Below are positions 49,353-59,900 of a stretch of 64,000 nt of DNA, piece by piece (the first letter of the stretch is position 1; each line of letters starts with the position of its first letter). The stretch spans positions 3,844,001 to 3,908,000 of the forward strand of contig NZ_CP109130.1 of NCBI RefSeq assembly GCF_035917975.1. The letters run 5' to 3'. The position numbers were made by a program, and so were the translations under genes. A model generated the notes under the pieces. It was given only the letters and a program-made list of their open reading frames with translations. It ran no database searches and was not told where the DNA came from. Origin of the DNA: Streptosporangium sp. NBC_01756 (GTDB lineage Bacteria; Actinomycetota; Actinomycetes; Streptosporangiales; Streptosporangiaceae).

Positions 49353-50078
49353 GTGGACGAGAGCGTGTCGTTGGCCCAGCTTGCCCATCGGCTGGAAGAG
49401 GTGGTCGGTGAGCTGCGCGGCATCCCCGTCGATGTCGAGCGGCTGGAGGACAGCGAGCTCGTCCGGCAGCAGATCGCGCAGGCCTCCCACTCGGCGGGCG
49501 AGCTGCGCGCCATGCATCCGGTGGGCTCACCGGAGAAGGGCCGCCAGGAGCAGCAGAGCAGGCGCAGCGTGCTCGACGCGCTGCGGCGCGGCATGGCGAT
49601 GCGCACGATCGTTCACGCGAGTGTGTTGGACGACTCTCGTAAGGCGGCCCGGATCAGGGAACTGCATGCCGCCGGCAACCTCCACCGGGTCGTGGACGAG
49701 CCGATCCAGCAGCTGCTCGTCTTCGACCGTGCGGTGGCGTTCCTCCGGATCACCCCCGTCGCCTACTCGCCGGGCGCCCTGGTGATCAGGCAGCAGAGTC
49801 TGATCACCGCCCTCATCGACCTGTTCGAGCAGACCTGGACCAAGGCCAGGGAGGTCACCGAGCCGACGCACCGGCTGACCCCGCGCGAGCGCGAGGTGCT
49901 TGCTCTGATCTCCGAGGGGCGCTCCAACGGCGCCATCGCCCGCGCGCTGTCGATCACGGAGGCGGCCGTCGGTAAACACGTGGCCGGCGTGTTCGTCAAG
50001 CTCGAACTACCTGCGACTCAGGACGACAACCGGCGGGTGCTGGCGGTGCTCGCCTATCTGCGCGGAGCTGCGCGGTAG
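49353..50078 (+). CDS. LuxR-type HTH transcriptional regulator
   Basis: 241-aa protein. The N-terminal ~60 residues form a charged helical segment. A middle region (SVLDALRRGMAMRTIVHASVLDDSRKAARIREL to VAFLRITPVAYSPGALVIRQ) resembles sensor domains of atypical LuxR proteins. The C-terminal LuxR HTH is TPREREVLALISEGRSNGAIARALSITEAAVGKHV. No receiver Asp is seen, so it is not a classical response regulator. GTG at 49353 follows AAGGAGG by only 3 nt, which is tight. Targets are unknown. Confidence 0.82.
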   Translation: MDESVSLAQLAHRLEEVVGELRGIPVDVERLEDSELVRQQIAQASHSAGELRAMHPVGSPEKGRQEQQSRRSVLDALRRGMAMRTIVHASVLDDSRKAARIRELHAAGNLHRVVDEPIQQLLVFDRAVAFLRITPVAYSPGALVIRQQSLITALIDLFEQTWTKAREVTEPTHRLTPREREVLALISEGRSNGAIARALSITEAAVGKHVAGVFVKLELPATQDDNRRVLAVLAYLRGAAR

Positions 50079-50224
50079 TGCCGGGCCTGCCGCGGCATGC
50101 CCGCTCTGCACGGTGCTGCGCGGCAATGCCAGGTCTGTGCTGAGCGGCGCGGTAGTGCCAGGCCGACCTCGTCCTCGCCCCAGCCCCCATGCGGACGGAG
50201 TCCGGCACGGACTTCAATGACGTC

Positions 50225-50761
50225 ATGCAACGAATGACTGGATTACTGGTTGGTGCGGTCTTCGGCGCGGTCTTCGTCGTCGTCAACGCGCAGAGCCCGC
50301 TGAACACCGTGACTGCGAACTTCCTGCGGGTGGCCGCCTGCCTGGGGGCCGCGGGTGTTGTCGCCATGTGGTTCGCCACAGCCCGGAAGGAGCGGCCAAC
50401 CGCAGGCCCCCGACGGAACATGTTCAACCGTGGCTACCTGATCGTCGTCGCCGCCGAGGCGATCCTGCTCTTCGGCGGAATCCGGGTGCTCGCCGCCTGG
50501 GAGCGTCCTGAGCAGACCAACGTGGCCTGGGTGGCGTTCGTGGTCGGTGTGCACTTCATCGCGTTGGCGCCGGTCTGGAAGGACCGGAGCATCGCCGTGC
50601 CCGGGGTGGTTCTCACCCTGCTCGGTGCCGCCGGTCTTGTGCTGGCGTCGACGGCCGCCGTCGCCTGGGTACCGTTCGTCAGCGGTGTGCTGTCCGGGGT
50701 GGTGCTCCTGGCCGGTACGGCCGCCTTCGGCTGGCGCGCCATGACGGCTCGGACGGCCTAG
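50225..50761 (+). CDS. Hypothetical polytopic membrane protein
   Basis: 178 aa with about six hydrophobic helices arranged in three pairs, beginning MQRMTGLLVGAVFGAVFVVV. No recognised domain or charged active-site motif. The start is uncertain (ATG 50225 or 50234, or the longer frame at 50189); none has a good ribosome site. It is convergent with the kinase gene. Confidence 0.65.
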   Translation: MQRMTGLLVGAVFGAVFVVVNAQSPLNTVTANFLRVAACLGAAGVVAMWFATARKERPTAGPRRNMFNRGYLIVVAAEAILLFGGIRVLAAWERPEQTNVAWVAFVVGVHFIALAPVWKDRSIAVPGVVLTLLGAAGLVLASTAAVAWVPFVSGVLSGVVLLAGTAAFGWRAMTARTA

Positions 50762-50879
50762 CCGGGCCGCGAGCGAACCGCCCGGCGTTGCCATCGGCCA
50801 CGACCAGACCTGCCATGCGAACAACGAACCTTCCTCGCACCGGATCGTCGAGGGCGCGGGTGTTCGAGGAACCGATCGG

Positions 50880-52868
50880 TCAGGGGCTGGGTGACGGGTA
50901 GGGCGGACTGAGGCTCCACACGCGCACCGTTCCGTCTTCGCTGCTGGAGACGGCCACCGGCCGGCCTCCCGGTTGCGCCACCGCCACCGACCAAACCCAG
51001 TTGGTGTGGTCGGTGAACGGCCTGCCGACCGGGGCGCCGGTGGCCAGGTCCCACACCCGCACCGTCTCGTCGTCCCCACCGGAGACGACGACCGGTCGGC
51101 CTGCCAACTGCGCCACCGCCACCGAGTTCACCGGTTCGGTGTGGCCGGTGAACGACTCGCCGACCAGGGCGCCGGTGGTCAGATCCGACACCCGCACCGT
51201 CTCGTCGTCCCCGCCGGAGACGACCACCGGCCGACCCCCCAACTGCGCCACCGCCACCGACAACACCGCGTCGGTATGACCGGTGAACGGCTTACCGACC
51301 GGGCTGCCGGTGGCCAGATCCGACACCCGCACCGTCTCGTCGTCCCCGCCGGAGACGACCACCGGCCGACCCCCCAACTGCGCCACCGCCACCGACAACA
51401 CCGCGTCGGTATGACCGGTGAACGGCCTGCCGACCGGGCTGCCGGTGGCCAGGTCCGACACCCGCACCGTCTCGTCGACGCCGCCGGAGACGACCACCGG
51501 CCGACCCCCCAACTGCGCCACCGCCACAGCGGTGACCGAGTTGGTGTGGCCGGTGAACGGCCTGCCGACCAGGGTGCCGGTGGCCAGGTCCCACACCCGC
51601 ACCGTCTCGTCCTTGCTGCCGGAGACGACGACCGGCCGACCCTCCAGCTGCGCCACCGCCACCGACCAGATCCAGTCGCCGTGGCCGATGAACGGCCTGC
51701 CGACCGGGGCGCCGGTGGCCAGATCCGACACCCGTACCGTCTCGTCCTTGCTGCCGGAGACGACGACCGGCCGACCCCCCAACTGCGCCACCGCCACAGC
51801 GGTGACCGATGTGGTGTGGCCGGTGAACGGCTTGCCGACCGGCATGCCGAAGGGGACGGTGCTCGGAGTCCGGACAGGCGACGCCGGATTCTTACCCGTG
51901 GTCGGACCGGTGGCCGCCGGCGAAGCAGAGGTAAGGCTTTCGAGGGCGTCTTTCCCCAGCCAGAGGACTGCGGAAATCAGGCTGACCGCCACAACGGCCG
52001 CTACGGCCGCCACCCGCACGCGACGCGGGACGGGGCGGTCCTGCTTCTCGTGTCCGGTGACGGGCTCTTCGCGGGTGAGGGTGGTGAGCAGGTCGGCGAC
52101 CGTAGGTCGGGCGCCGGGCTCTTTGACCAGGCAGGCGGCCAGCAGCGGGCGCAGGTGGTCGGGCACGCCGGCGAGGTTGGGCTTGCGGGTCAAGACGGCG
52201 TTCATCACCACCGCCGGAATACTGCCGGGGAAGGCCGGGTGCCCGGTGGCGGCGTACACCATGGTGGCGGCCCAGCCGAACACATCCGACGCCGCGTCGG
52301 CTTCGTGCCCGTTGAGCTGTTCGGGCGCGAGGTAGGCGGGAGTGCCTACCAGTGCTGATCGCGTGGTGGTGCGGTCGAGCACCCGGGCGATGCCGAAATC
52401 GATGACCACGGGCCCCTCCGGACCCAGGATCACGTTGCTGGGTTTGAAGTCCCGGTGGATGATGCCGGCCCGGTGGATCGCGGCCAGTGCCGTCAAGGTG
52501 GTGACTGCGAGCCGGTCCAGACCGCTGCCGGCCCGCGGCCCGTCGCCGGTGACCAGACCCAGCAGGGACGGCCCGGGGATGTACTCACTGACCAGGTAGG
52601 GCCGGTCACCGATGATCCCGGTGTCGAAGACCGTGGCGGTGCAGAAAGCCGCGACCCGGTGAGTGACCTCCGCCTCGCGCAGGAACCGCTCCCGGATCTT
52701 GGGATCGGCCGCCATCCGGGCATGCAGCACTTTGACCGCCACCCGGCGTCCCGACGGTGTCTGGCCGAGATAGACCACACCCTGACCGCCCTCGCCCAGC
52801 ACCCCGGTCAGCCGATAGCCGCCGATCTCCTCGGGATCACCTAGGGCCAGCGGGCCAGGATCCGGCAC
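50880..52868 (-). CDS. Serine/threonine protein kinase with WD40 propeller
   Basis: 662-aa transmembrane kinase. The cytosolic kinase domain (about 15-270) has the Gly loop GEGGQGVVYLG, VAVKVL, catalytic HRDFKPSN, DFGIARV and APEQ. A TM helix AAVAAVVAVSLISAVLWLG is near 290, then a Ser/Thr/Pro linker. Seven WD40 repeats from about residue 335 close one propeller outside the membrane. The kinase signals by phosphorylating Ser/Thr of partners; the propeller probably senses a ligand or protein. Blades are nearly identical 45-residue units, encoded by 135-bp DNA repeats, implying recent amplification or gene conversion. The start at 52868 fits the domain. Confidence 0.92.
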   Translation of the reverse strand: MPDPGPLALGDPEEIGGYRLTGVLGEGGQGVVYLGQTPSGRRVAVKVLHARMAADPKIRERFLREAEVTHRVAAFCTATVFDTGIIGDRPYLVSEYIPGPSLLGLVTGDGPRAGSGLDRLAVTTLTALAAIHRAGIIHRDFKPSNVILGPEGPVVIDFGIARVLDRTTTRSALVGTPAYLAPEQLNGHEADAASDVFGWAATMVYAATGHPAFPGSIPAVVMNAVLTRKPNLAGVPDHLRPLLAACLVKEPGARPTVADLLTTLTREEPVTGHEKQDRPVPRRVRVAAVAAVVAVSLISAVLWLGKDALESLTSASPAATGPTTGKNPASPVRTPSTVPFGMPVGKPFTGHTTSVTAVAVAQLGGRPVVVSGSKDETVRVSDLATGAPVGRPFIGHGDWIWSVAVAQLEGRPVVVSGSKDETVRVWDLATGTLVGRPFTGHTNSVTAVAVAQLGGRPVVVSGGVDETVRVSDLATGSPVGRPFTGHTDAVLSVAVAQLGGRPVVVSGGDDETVRVSDLATGSPVGKPFTGHTDAVLSVAVAQLGGRPVVVSGGDDETVRVSDLTTGALVGESFTGHTEPVNSVAVAQLAGRPVVVSGGDDETVRVWDLATGAPVGRPFTDHTNWVWSVAVAQPGGRPVAVSSSEDGTVRVWSLSPPYPSPSP
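50900..51845 (-). repeat. Seven 135-bp coding repeats (WD40 blades)
   Basis: DNA repeats at a 135-bp period within the kinase gene; for example, the stretches from 51181 and 51316 match almost base for base for over 100 nt. Blade number could change by recombination, and assemblies from short reads may be wrong here. Confidence 0.9.
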
Positions 52869-53039
52869 TGCGCACCTCTTTCCACGACCTTGCCGGCAGA
52901 CAACCCTGGCCGTCCCCGAGTAGAGAAATGACGATAATCGTCACCCTGCCGGGACGGAAGCCGTTTGACCTGGGTCGTTCAAGGTGATGTGCGGGCGGAG
53001 CCCGGTCCGGCTGTCGTCGGCATGCCGTACAGTCCCGCC

Positions 53040-53474
53040 ATGACGGCAAGAATCGATCTGACATTCGACTGCACGGACGCGCGACTCCTCGCCGAGTTCT
53101 GGAAGACGGCGCTGGGATACATCGACGAACCGCCGCCCGCGCCCTTCAAAACCCGCGCGGAGTGGTTCGCGCAGTTCGACCTGCCGGAGGACGACTCCGT
53201 GGACGACGCGGCCTGGCTCTGCGATCCGGACGGCGTGGGCCCCCGGCTCTCCATCCTCAAGGTCCCCGAGCCGAAGACGGCGAAGAACCGGCTTCACATC
53301 GACGTCCGGGTGCCGGTGCACGGGAGCCCCGAAGAGCGGTGGGCGCGGATCAGGGCGGAGTCCGAGCGGCTGGTGGAGGCGGGCGGGATCGTCCTGGCGG
53401 AGTTCGACGGCCACCACGTCGTGATGGCCGATCCCGAGGGCAACGAGTTCTGCGTCGCCGCGGTCTCGGCCTGA
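53040..53474 (+). CDS. VOC-superfamily (glyoxalase-like) protein
   Basis: 144-aa protein of the glyoxalase-6 type, one pair of beta-alpha-beta-beta-beta modules. It opens RIDLTFDCTDARLLAEFWKTALGY, has WLCDPDGVGPRLSILKVPE and KNRLHIDVRV, and ends VVMADPEGNEFCV. The HIDV and Glu near the end are at usual VOC metal positions. It could be a lyase, dioxygenase or drug-binding resistance protein. The ATG at 53040 matches family starts. Confidence 0.82.
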   Translation: MTARIDLTFDCTDARLLAEFWKTALGYIDEPPPAPFKTRAEWFAQFDLPEDDSVDDAAWLCDPDGVGPRLSILKVPEPKTAKNRLHIDVRVPVHGSPEERWARIRAESERLVEAGGIVLAEFDGHHVVMADPEGNEFCVAAVSA

Positions 53475-53786
53475 GAGGAGATGGGTGGATCCGGGTCATG
53501 AATCGGTCGATCGGACACGGCACTTCTTCCGGATCCTCCGGCCTTTTCCACACAGCGGTGAACACCGGCGTGCGCAGCCGCGAGTGGGCAGCCCAGCCGG
53601 ACGGGGCCGCCATCACGACGGGTGAGAAACGGAACGGCCGCGTTCTCCTGCCGCCTGGCCGGTTCCGGGAAGGGGCGGTAGTGGCAGCGGAGGGTTTCCT
53701 GTTTGAATGATCGAATCGTGGCGGTTCAGGGCTCAGAGTCCGAGTAGCCGTCGTGGAGCTGGGCCGGGTGAGTGGAGGCGTGCCGG
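53475..53786. other. Intergenic region, no gene seen
   Basis: 312 bp ahead of the LAL regulator gene. It presumably holds its promoter. No coding frame, repeat or RNA was recognised. Confidence 0.5.
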
Positions 53787-56678
53787 ATGGCGACGGACGG
53801 CGGTACGGCCGCGGGACGGATGGTCTCTCCGGTCCTGGTGGGACGCGAGGACCAACTACGGCGTCTGGTGACCGCGGTGAGCCGTCCACCCGCCGTTGTC
53901 GTGCTGGAGGGGGAGGCCGGCATCGGCAAGACTCGGCTGGTGACGGAGATGGCGGCCCACCCCGACGTGGTGGGCCGCCTGATTCTCCTCGGGAGTGCCC
54001 GGCGGATCCGGGAGCCGTTTCCCCTGGGGCCGGTGGTGGAGGCGCTGCACGGCACGGGTGAACTGCTGGGGCAGGCCGAGCTGTCGCCGGTCGCGGGTGC
54101 GTTACGGGGGTTGCTGCCGGAGCTTGCGAGAGTGCTGCCATCTCCTCTGGAGCCGCTGGACGACCGGGCGGCCGAACGTCACCGGCTGTTCCGCGGCCTC
54201 GTGGAGGTGTTGAACGTGCTGGGGCCGGTGGCGCTGGTGATGGAGGACCTGCACTGGGCGGATGAGCAGACGGTTGAGTTTCTCGCCTATCTGCTGACGG
54301 CCCTGCCGGTCCGGATGTCGGTGGTGCTCACCTACCGCGGCGAGGAGGCCGGTGCCGGGATCCGGGAGGTGGCGGGGCGCCTCGCGGATTCGGTCTTCCA
54401 CGATCATCTCGTGCTGGAGACCTTGGACGCGGAACAGACCCGCGTCCTCGCGGCTTCGATCCTGGACATGGAGGGCGTCACCCCGGACTTCGGGACGCAC
54501 CTGCATGAGCTGTCGTCGGGGTTGCCGCTGGCGGTGCAGGAACTGCTGGCGTTGCTGCGAGAACGTGGTGCGCTGATCCAGCTGCGCAGCGGACGATGGG
54601 CGCGCAGGGCGCTGGTGGAGCTCGACGTGCCGCCGGGGGTCCGTGACTCGGTGCGCGAGCGGGTGGGCCGGTTGCCCGCGGCCGCCCGCGGGGTGGCCGA
54701 GGCGGCAGCGGTGCTGCAGGTGCCGGTGCGGGTGGCGGTGCTGGAGCAGGTGAGCGGGCTGCCCCGGGCCGAGACCGTGGCCGGGCTGGACGAGCTGCTG
54801 GTCTCAGGGCTACTGGCCGAGCAGGACGGGACGGCGACCTTCCGGCATGTGCTGGCCGCACAGGCGGTGTACGGAGGGATCCCGCTGGGGCGGCGGCAGG
54901 ACCTGCACGCGCGGGCGGCGGCCGCCGTACGCTCGGTGGAGCCGGTGCCGCTGGGGCAGGAAGCCCACCATCTGCGCCAGGCCGGTCTGCTGCGGGAGTG
55001 GGTGGACGCCGCGGAGCAGGCCGCCGGCCAAGCGTCGGAGCTGGGCGACGACGCCGAGGCCGTGCGGATCCTGGAGGATGTGCTGCGGAACGCGCCGCTG
55101 GAGCCCGAACGCCGGGGACGCCTGGCGGTGCGACTGGGCTGGGCCGCCGGCCAGGTGCTGCGTCCCCCAGAGGTGATCGACCTGCTGTCCGAGGCTCTGG
55201 AGTCCGAGCAGCCGGGCCCGTCGCGCGGGCAACTGCACTTCTTGATCGGCCTGCTGCAGGAGAGACTCGGCGACGATCCCGGTGCGCAGCGGCGCGCCTT
55301 CACCGCAGCGGTCGACGACCTCGGCGACCGGCCCGAACTCGCGGCATGGGTGATGGCGGCACTCGGCAGGCCGACGGGTACGACCGTGACGCTGGCTGAG
55401 CACACCATGTGGCTGGATCGGGCCTTGGAGGTGGTGCCCGCCATAGGTGATCCGGTGGAGGAGGTCTTCGTACTCGGCAAGATCGCGGCCTCGTTGAGCG
55501 GATTCGGCGATCCTCGCTGGGCCGTGCTGACCGACGGTGTCCGCCGGCGGACCGGCGGCCGGCCGCGGCACCGCCAGGAGGTGAACGCCTACCGGTCCAT
55601 CGCGGAGAACGTATGTTGCGCCGGGCATTTCGACCTCGCGGATCAGCTGCTGGCCGCCGCATCACAGGGGGCGGCCGGTGAGGAGTCGTCCCGGGAACCA
55701 CTGGCCCGGTGCCGGTTGGTCGCGCTGCTGCTGGCGTACTGCCAGGGCGCCTGGGACGGGCTGGACCAGGAGACCGCGCTGCTCCTCGACGAGTACGGCG
55801 GGCGCCCGTCCGACCGCATCACCGCCGAGACGGTCGCGGCCTGCCTGGCGCTCGCGCAGGGCGACCTCGACACCGTCCGCCGCGAACTCCACGACGTCGT
55901 CCGGCGCACCGTGGCCCTGGGCGGCTATGAGCTGCTCCCCCTGTCCGTCACCGGATTCCTCCGGCTGTCCACCGCGCGCGGCGAGGCCGCGGCCGCACTC
56001 GCGGTGACCGGCGAGGCGGTCACCGTGTGGCAGACCAAAGGGCTCTGGCCGCTGGCGGTACGGGCGGTGCCCGCGCTGGCCGAGGCGATGGTCGACGCCG
56101 GCAGGCATGACGATGCCGCCGAGCTGATCGCCCGGCTCTCCACACAGCTCGACGGCCTGGACGCGCCGATGGCTTCGGCCGCGCTGCCGCACGCGCGCGG
56201 GCACCTGGCGGCCGGGCACACGGCCGCCGCGGAGCAGTTCCTGGCGGCCTCGTCCGCCTACGACCTGCTGGGTGCCCGGTACGAGGCGGCCCAGGCCCGG
56301 GGACAGGCGGCGGAGCGGCTCTTCGCCGCCGGAGACGCACGGGCCGTGAAGCCGCTACACGCGGCGATCGCGACGTTTCAGGGGCTGGGCGCCCGGTGGG
56401 ACCTGGATCGCGTCGCGCAGCTGGCCCGTAAGCACGGGGTGACGGTGAAGGGGCGATACCCTGGCGGCCCCCAAGGATACGGTGCCGGTCTGTCTCCCCG
56501 GGAGCGGGAGATCGCCGAAATGGCCGCCGCCGGGCTGACCAACCGAGAGATCGGCCAGCAGTTGTTCGTGTCCCCCAGAACGGTGGAGAAGCACCTCGGC
56601 GCCGTGCTGCGCAAGCTCGGGCTGCGCTCCCGCACCGCTCTCGGGACGCACCTGGGAGTCGACCGCGACGGTTCCTGA
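53787..56678 (+). CDS. LAL-type LuxR regulator with AAA ATPase domain
   Basis: 963-aa large ATP-binding LuxR regulator. Walker A LEGEAGIGKTR is near residue 45, Walker B VALVMEDLHWAD near 150, followed by winged-helix and TPR-like helical repeats (about 250-850). The C-terminal LuxR HTH is LSPREREIAEMAAAGLTNREIGQQLFVSPRTVEKHL, near 895-930. LAL proteins are ATP-dependent activators, often of secreted enzymes or secondary metabolism. ATG 53787 has GGAGG 9 nt upstream; the GTG at 53772 overlaps that site. It precedes a tiny ORF and a giant S8 peptidase on the same strand, its likely targets. Confidence 0.9.
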   Translation: MATDGGTAAGRMVSPVLVGREDQLRRLVTAVSRPPAVVVLEGEAGIGKTRLVTEMAAHPDVVGRLILLGSARRIREPFPLGPVVEALHGTGELLGQAELSPVAGALRGLLPELARVLPSPLEPLDDRAAERHRLFRGLVEVLNVLGPVALVMEDLHWADEQTVEFLAYLLTALPVRMSVVLTYRGEEAGAGIREVAGRLADSVFHDHLVLETLDAEQTRVLAASILDMEGVTPDFGTHLHELSSGLPLAVQELLALLRERGALIQLRSGRWARRALVELDVPPGVRDSVRERVGRLPAAARGVAEAAAVLQVPVRVAVLEQVSGLPRAETVAGLDELLVSGLLAEQDGTATFRHVLAAQAVYGGIPLGRRQDLHARAAAAVRSVEPVPLGQEAHHLRQAGLLREWVDAAEQAAGQASELGDDAEAVRILEDVLRNAPLEPERRGRLAVRLGWAAGQVLRPPEVIDLLSEALESEQPGPSRGQLHFLIGLLQERLGDDPGAQRRAFTAAVDDLGDRPELAAWVMAALGRPTGTTVTLAEHTMWLDRALEVVPAIGDPVEEVFVLGKIAASLSGFGDPRWAVLTDGVRRRTGGRPRHRQEVNAYRSIAENVCCAGHFDLADQLLAAASQGAAGEESSREPLARCRLVALLLAYCQGAWDGLDQETALLLDEYGGRPSDRITAETVAACLALAQGDLDTVRRELHDVVRRTVALGGYELLPLSVTGFLRLSTARGEAAAALAVTGEAVTVWQTKGLWPLAVRAVPALAEAMVDAGRHDDAAELIARLSTQLDGLDAPMASAALPHARGHLAAGHTAAAEQFLAASSAYDLLGARYEAAQARGQAAERLFAAGDARAVKPLHAAIATFQGLGARWDLDRVAQLARKHGVTVKGRYPGGPQGYGAGLSPREREIAEMAAAGLTNREIGQQLFVSPRTVEKHLGAVLRKLGLRSRTALGTHLGVDRDGS

Positions 56679-56735
56679 ACCGGACACGGGTCCGTACGAC
56701 CCCGGGTACCCCCGTAGTACCCCACCCGGCTACGG

Positions 56736-56750
56736 CCCCCGAAATGGGGG
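56736..56750. promoter_or_regulatory. Inverted repeat before small ORF and S8 peptidase
   Basis: A perfect CCCCC-5-GGGGG repeat preceded by two GTACCCC direct repeats (56706-56722 region). It lies between the LAL regulator stop and the small ORF. It could be an activator site or a weak terminator. Confidence 0.4.
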
Positions 56751-56795
56751 ACCCTACCCATAGTCCCGGCGTGCCGCTCAGGCGACGCTAACGGC

Positions 56796-56942
56796 ATGTC
56801 CGAAACCGACTCCACTGCTGGCCGTTCGGCCGACGCCACCCAGGACGCAGACCAGGAAGGACCGGCGGCCCCCACCGCCGCCCCGGCTGAGGCGGCCACC
56901 GAGCCCCCGGACGACACCCCGGAGGGGTTCGAACCCGTCTGA
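56796..56942 (+). CDS. Small acidic Ala/Pro/Thr-rich peptide (candidate)
   Basis: A 48-codon frame, MSETDSTAGRSADATQ to PDDTPEGFEPV. It is strongly acidic, has no hydrophobic segment and is predicted disordered. It ends 45 nt before the S8 peptidase start and follows the LAL regulator by 117 nt on the same strand. The ribosome site is weak. It may be a genuine small protein co-expressed with the peptidase, or chance; codon bias is the main support. Confidence 0.4.
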   Translation: MSETDSTAGRSADATQDADQEGPAAPTAAPAEAATEPPDDTPEGFEPV

Positions 56943-56987
56943 CCTCCCGGCGCCCCCATCTCTCATCGTCCGAAAGGGCAGTTCCGC

Positions 56988-59900
56988 ATGTCTGTACCCG
57001 GATCCCATGACCGGCCCCCATCGGGCGGCTTCGGCCCTCCCCCTGTCCGTACCGGCGCGAGACGGAAGGTGACGCACGGAGGATCGCTTCTGGCGGCCTC
57101 GGTCATGGTGCTGGGCACCCTGGTGGTGCCGAGCACGGCCGCCCTCGCCCACGAACAGGAACCCGCACCGGCCACCCCGGCGACGGAGCCGGTCTCCGGC
57201 CCGATCGCGCTGAACGGCCCGATCGCGCTGACCGGACTGGGCCGGGGTGACCGCACGGTCACCCTGATCACCGGCGACAGGGTACGGCTCAGCGACGCCG
57301 GCGGCGGCAAGTACGCCGTACGCCCCGAGGCGGGCGTCCGACCCGACGGCACCAGCGCCCAGTTGTCCACGCTGGCCACCCCGAAGGGTGTGTACGTCAC
57401 CCCCAGCGACGCCGTGGCCGCCATCAACGCCGGCCGCCTGGACCGGGAGCTGTTCAACGTCACCTATCTGGCCGAGAACGGCTACACCGACGACAAGACC
57501 AAGCAGCTGCCCGTCATCGTGCAGTATCCGCAGCAGCACACCGACAAGGCCGTCGCCTCGGCCGCCAAGGCCATCCCGGCCAGCGAGCCCGTGCTCGCGC
57601 TGGAGAGCGTCAACGCCTCGGCGCTCCAGGTCACCAAAGCCGAGGCGGGCGCGTTCTGGAACGCGGTGCGGGCCGTACCGGACAAGAAGGGCGCGAACCG
57701 GATCACCGGGCCGGCCAATGTGCCGGGCACGCTGCGCGGCGACATCGCCAAGGTGTGGCTGGACGGCAAGGTCAAAGCCGACCTCGCGGAGAGCGTGCCG
57801 ATGATCGGCGCGCCGCAGGCGTGGGCCGGCGGCCACGACGGCGCCGGTGTGAAGGTCGCCGTCCTGGACACCGGCGTCGACGCCAAGCATCCCGACCTGG
57901 TCGGCCGGATCGCCGATAGCAGGTCCTTCATCCCCGGCCAGGAGGTGCAGGACGGCCACGGCCACGGCACCCACGTCGCCTCCACCATCGCCGGCTCGGG
58001 CGCGGCGGGCGGCGGCAAGCACAAGGGTGTCGCGCCCGGCGCCCAGCTGATCGTCGGCAAGGTGCTGTCCAACGAGGGCTCCGGCAGTGACTCCCAGATC
58101 ATCGAGGGCATGGAATGGGCTGCGGCCTCCGGCGCCAAGGTGATCAGCATGAGCCTCGGCGGCGACGCCACCGACGGGACCGACCCGATGAGCCAGGCGG
58201 TCAACGCGCTCAGCGCGTCCACCGGCGCGCTGTTCGTGATCGCCGCGGGCAACACCGGCGCGTCGGGCGCCGAGACCGTCGCCACCCCCGGCACGGCCGA
58301 CGCCGCACTGACCGTGGCCGCCGTCGACAAGAGCGACGCGTGGGCCACCTTCTCCAGCCAGGGGCCGCGTATCGGTGGCGGCCTCAAGCCGGACATCGCC
58401 GCCCCGGGCGTGGCCATCGCTGCGGCGCGCGCCGCCGGCACGGCCATGGGCACCCCGCTCGACGAGCACTACACGGCCGCGAACGGCACCTCGATGGCCA
58501 CCCCGCACGTCGCCGGCGCCGCCGCGATCATGGCGCAGCAGCACCCGGACTGGACGGGCCCGCAGATCAAGGCCGCGCTCATGTCGACCGCCAAGGACGA
58601 CGCGCTCAGCGTGTACAAGCAGGGCTCCGGCCGGGTCGACGTGGCCAGGGCATACACCCAGCAGGTCTTCGCCGTCACCACCGGGGCCGACTTCGGCGCC
58701 GTCGAGAGCGACGCCGCCCCCGTGACCCGGGAGCTGACCTACACCAACCTGGGCGGCCGGCCGGTCACCCTGATCCTCACCCCCGGCCTGCGCACGTCGG
58801 ACGGCGGCGCGGTCGAAGGCGGACTGAGCCTCGCCGAGACGACGCTCACCGTACCCGCCGGAGGCACCGCCACCGCCACCGCCACCGTCGACCCCAAGGC
58901 CCTGGCCGACCTGGACAACTACACCGGCGCCGTCACCGCGACCGCCGACGGCGTCCAGCTGCGCACCCCGGTGGGCGTGGTGCGTGAGGTGCCCAAGGCC
59001 ACGCTCACCATCCACACCCTGGGCCGGGACGGCAAGCCGCGCAGTCCACTGGCCCAGGACACCATCGACGTGTCAGGCGACAAGGGCGTTCTCGGCGGTG
59101 TCGCCCTGACCGCCGAAGGGACCACGGTCACCCGCGTCCCGCAGGGCGTCATCAGCGTGACACAGGTCATGGACTGGGTCGGCGACGACGAACGGGACAA
59201 CCTGGCGCTCATGTCCGTGCCTGAGCTCACCGTCACCGGGGACACCGAGATCACGCTCGACGCCCGGAAGCTCACCGAGATCCGGTTCACCACCCCGCAG
59301 CCCGCCGAACCGTTGAGCAACGTCCCCTACCTGGCGTATCAGCGGACCGTGAGCAACGGCACCCCCTACATGGGATTCGTGTGGCCTGGCCGCACCTGGG
59401 CCCGGGTGTGGGCCCTGCCCACGGAGAAGGTCACCAAGGGCGCCTTCCGCTTCCACACCCGCTTCACTCTCGGCAGGTCCGAGGTCGCCATGAGCGTGCG
59501 CGGGCGGGGCGGGCTCACCCTGCACCCGGTCTCCGCGCTGCACGGCGTCAACACCTACGGGGTGCACGAGCAGAACGACGGCTTCCCCGACTTCCGGCCG
59601 TTCACCGGCACCCGCGAGCTGGAAGTCGTCGATGCCGGCGAGGGCAGGCCCGAGGACATCGCGGGCCGCGACCTGCGCGGCAAGCTCGTCCTCCTGGAGG
59701 CGCCGAAGTCAGCGGGCCTGTCCGGACCCATGTGCGGAGTCCAGATCGAGCGGATCGGCCCGATCCGCGACGCCGGCGCGGCCGCGATCGCGCACTTCCC
59801 GCGGCCCGGAACCGGCTGCGCGATTCCGCTGGGCTTCACGCAGATCCCGTTCACCGGAGAGGCCAGACCCATCGGCGTCCCCACCGTGTCCCTGCCCTCC

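Noticed and set aside
50973-52358. 461-aa plus-strand repetitive open frame (His/Arg-rich)
   Set aside because: It is an antisense reading of the WD40 repeats; the repetition comes from the kinase gene.
56778-59015. 745-aa minus-strand open frame
   Set aside because: It is antisense to the S8 peptidase gene; Gly/Ala/Arg/Val-rich with no family match.
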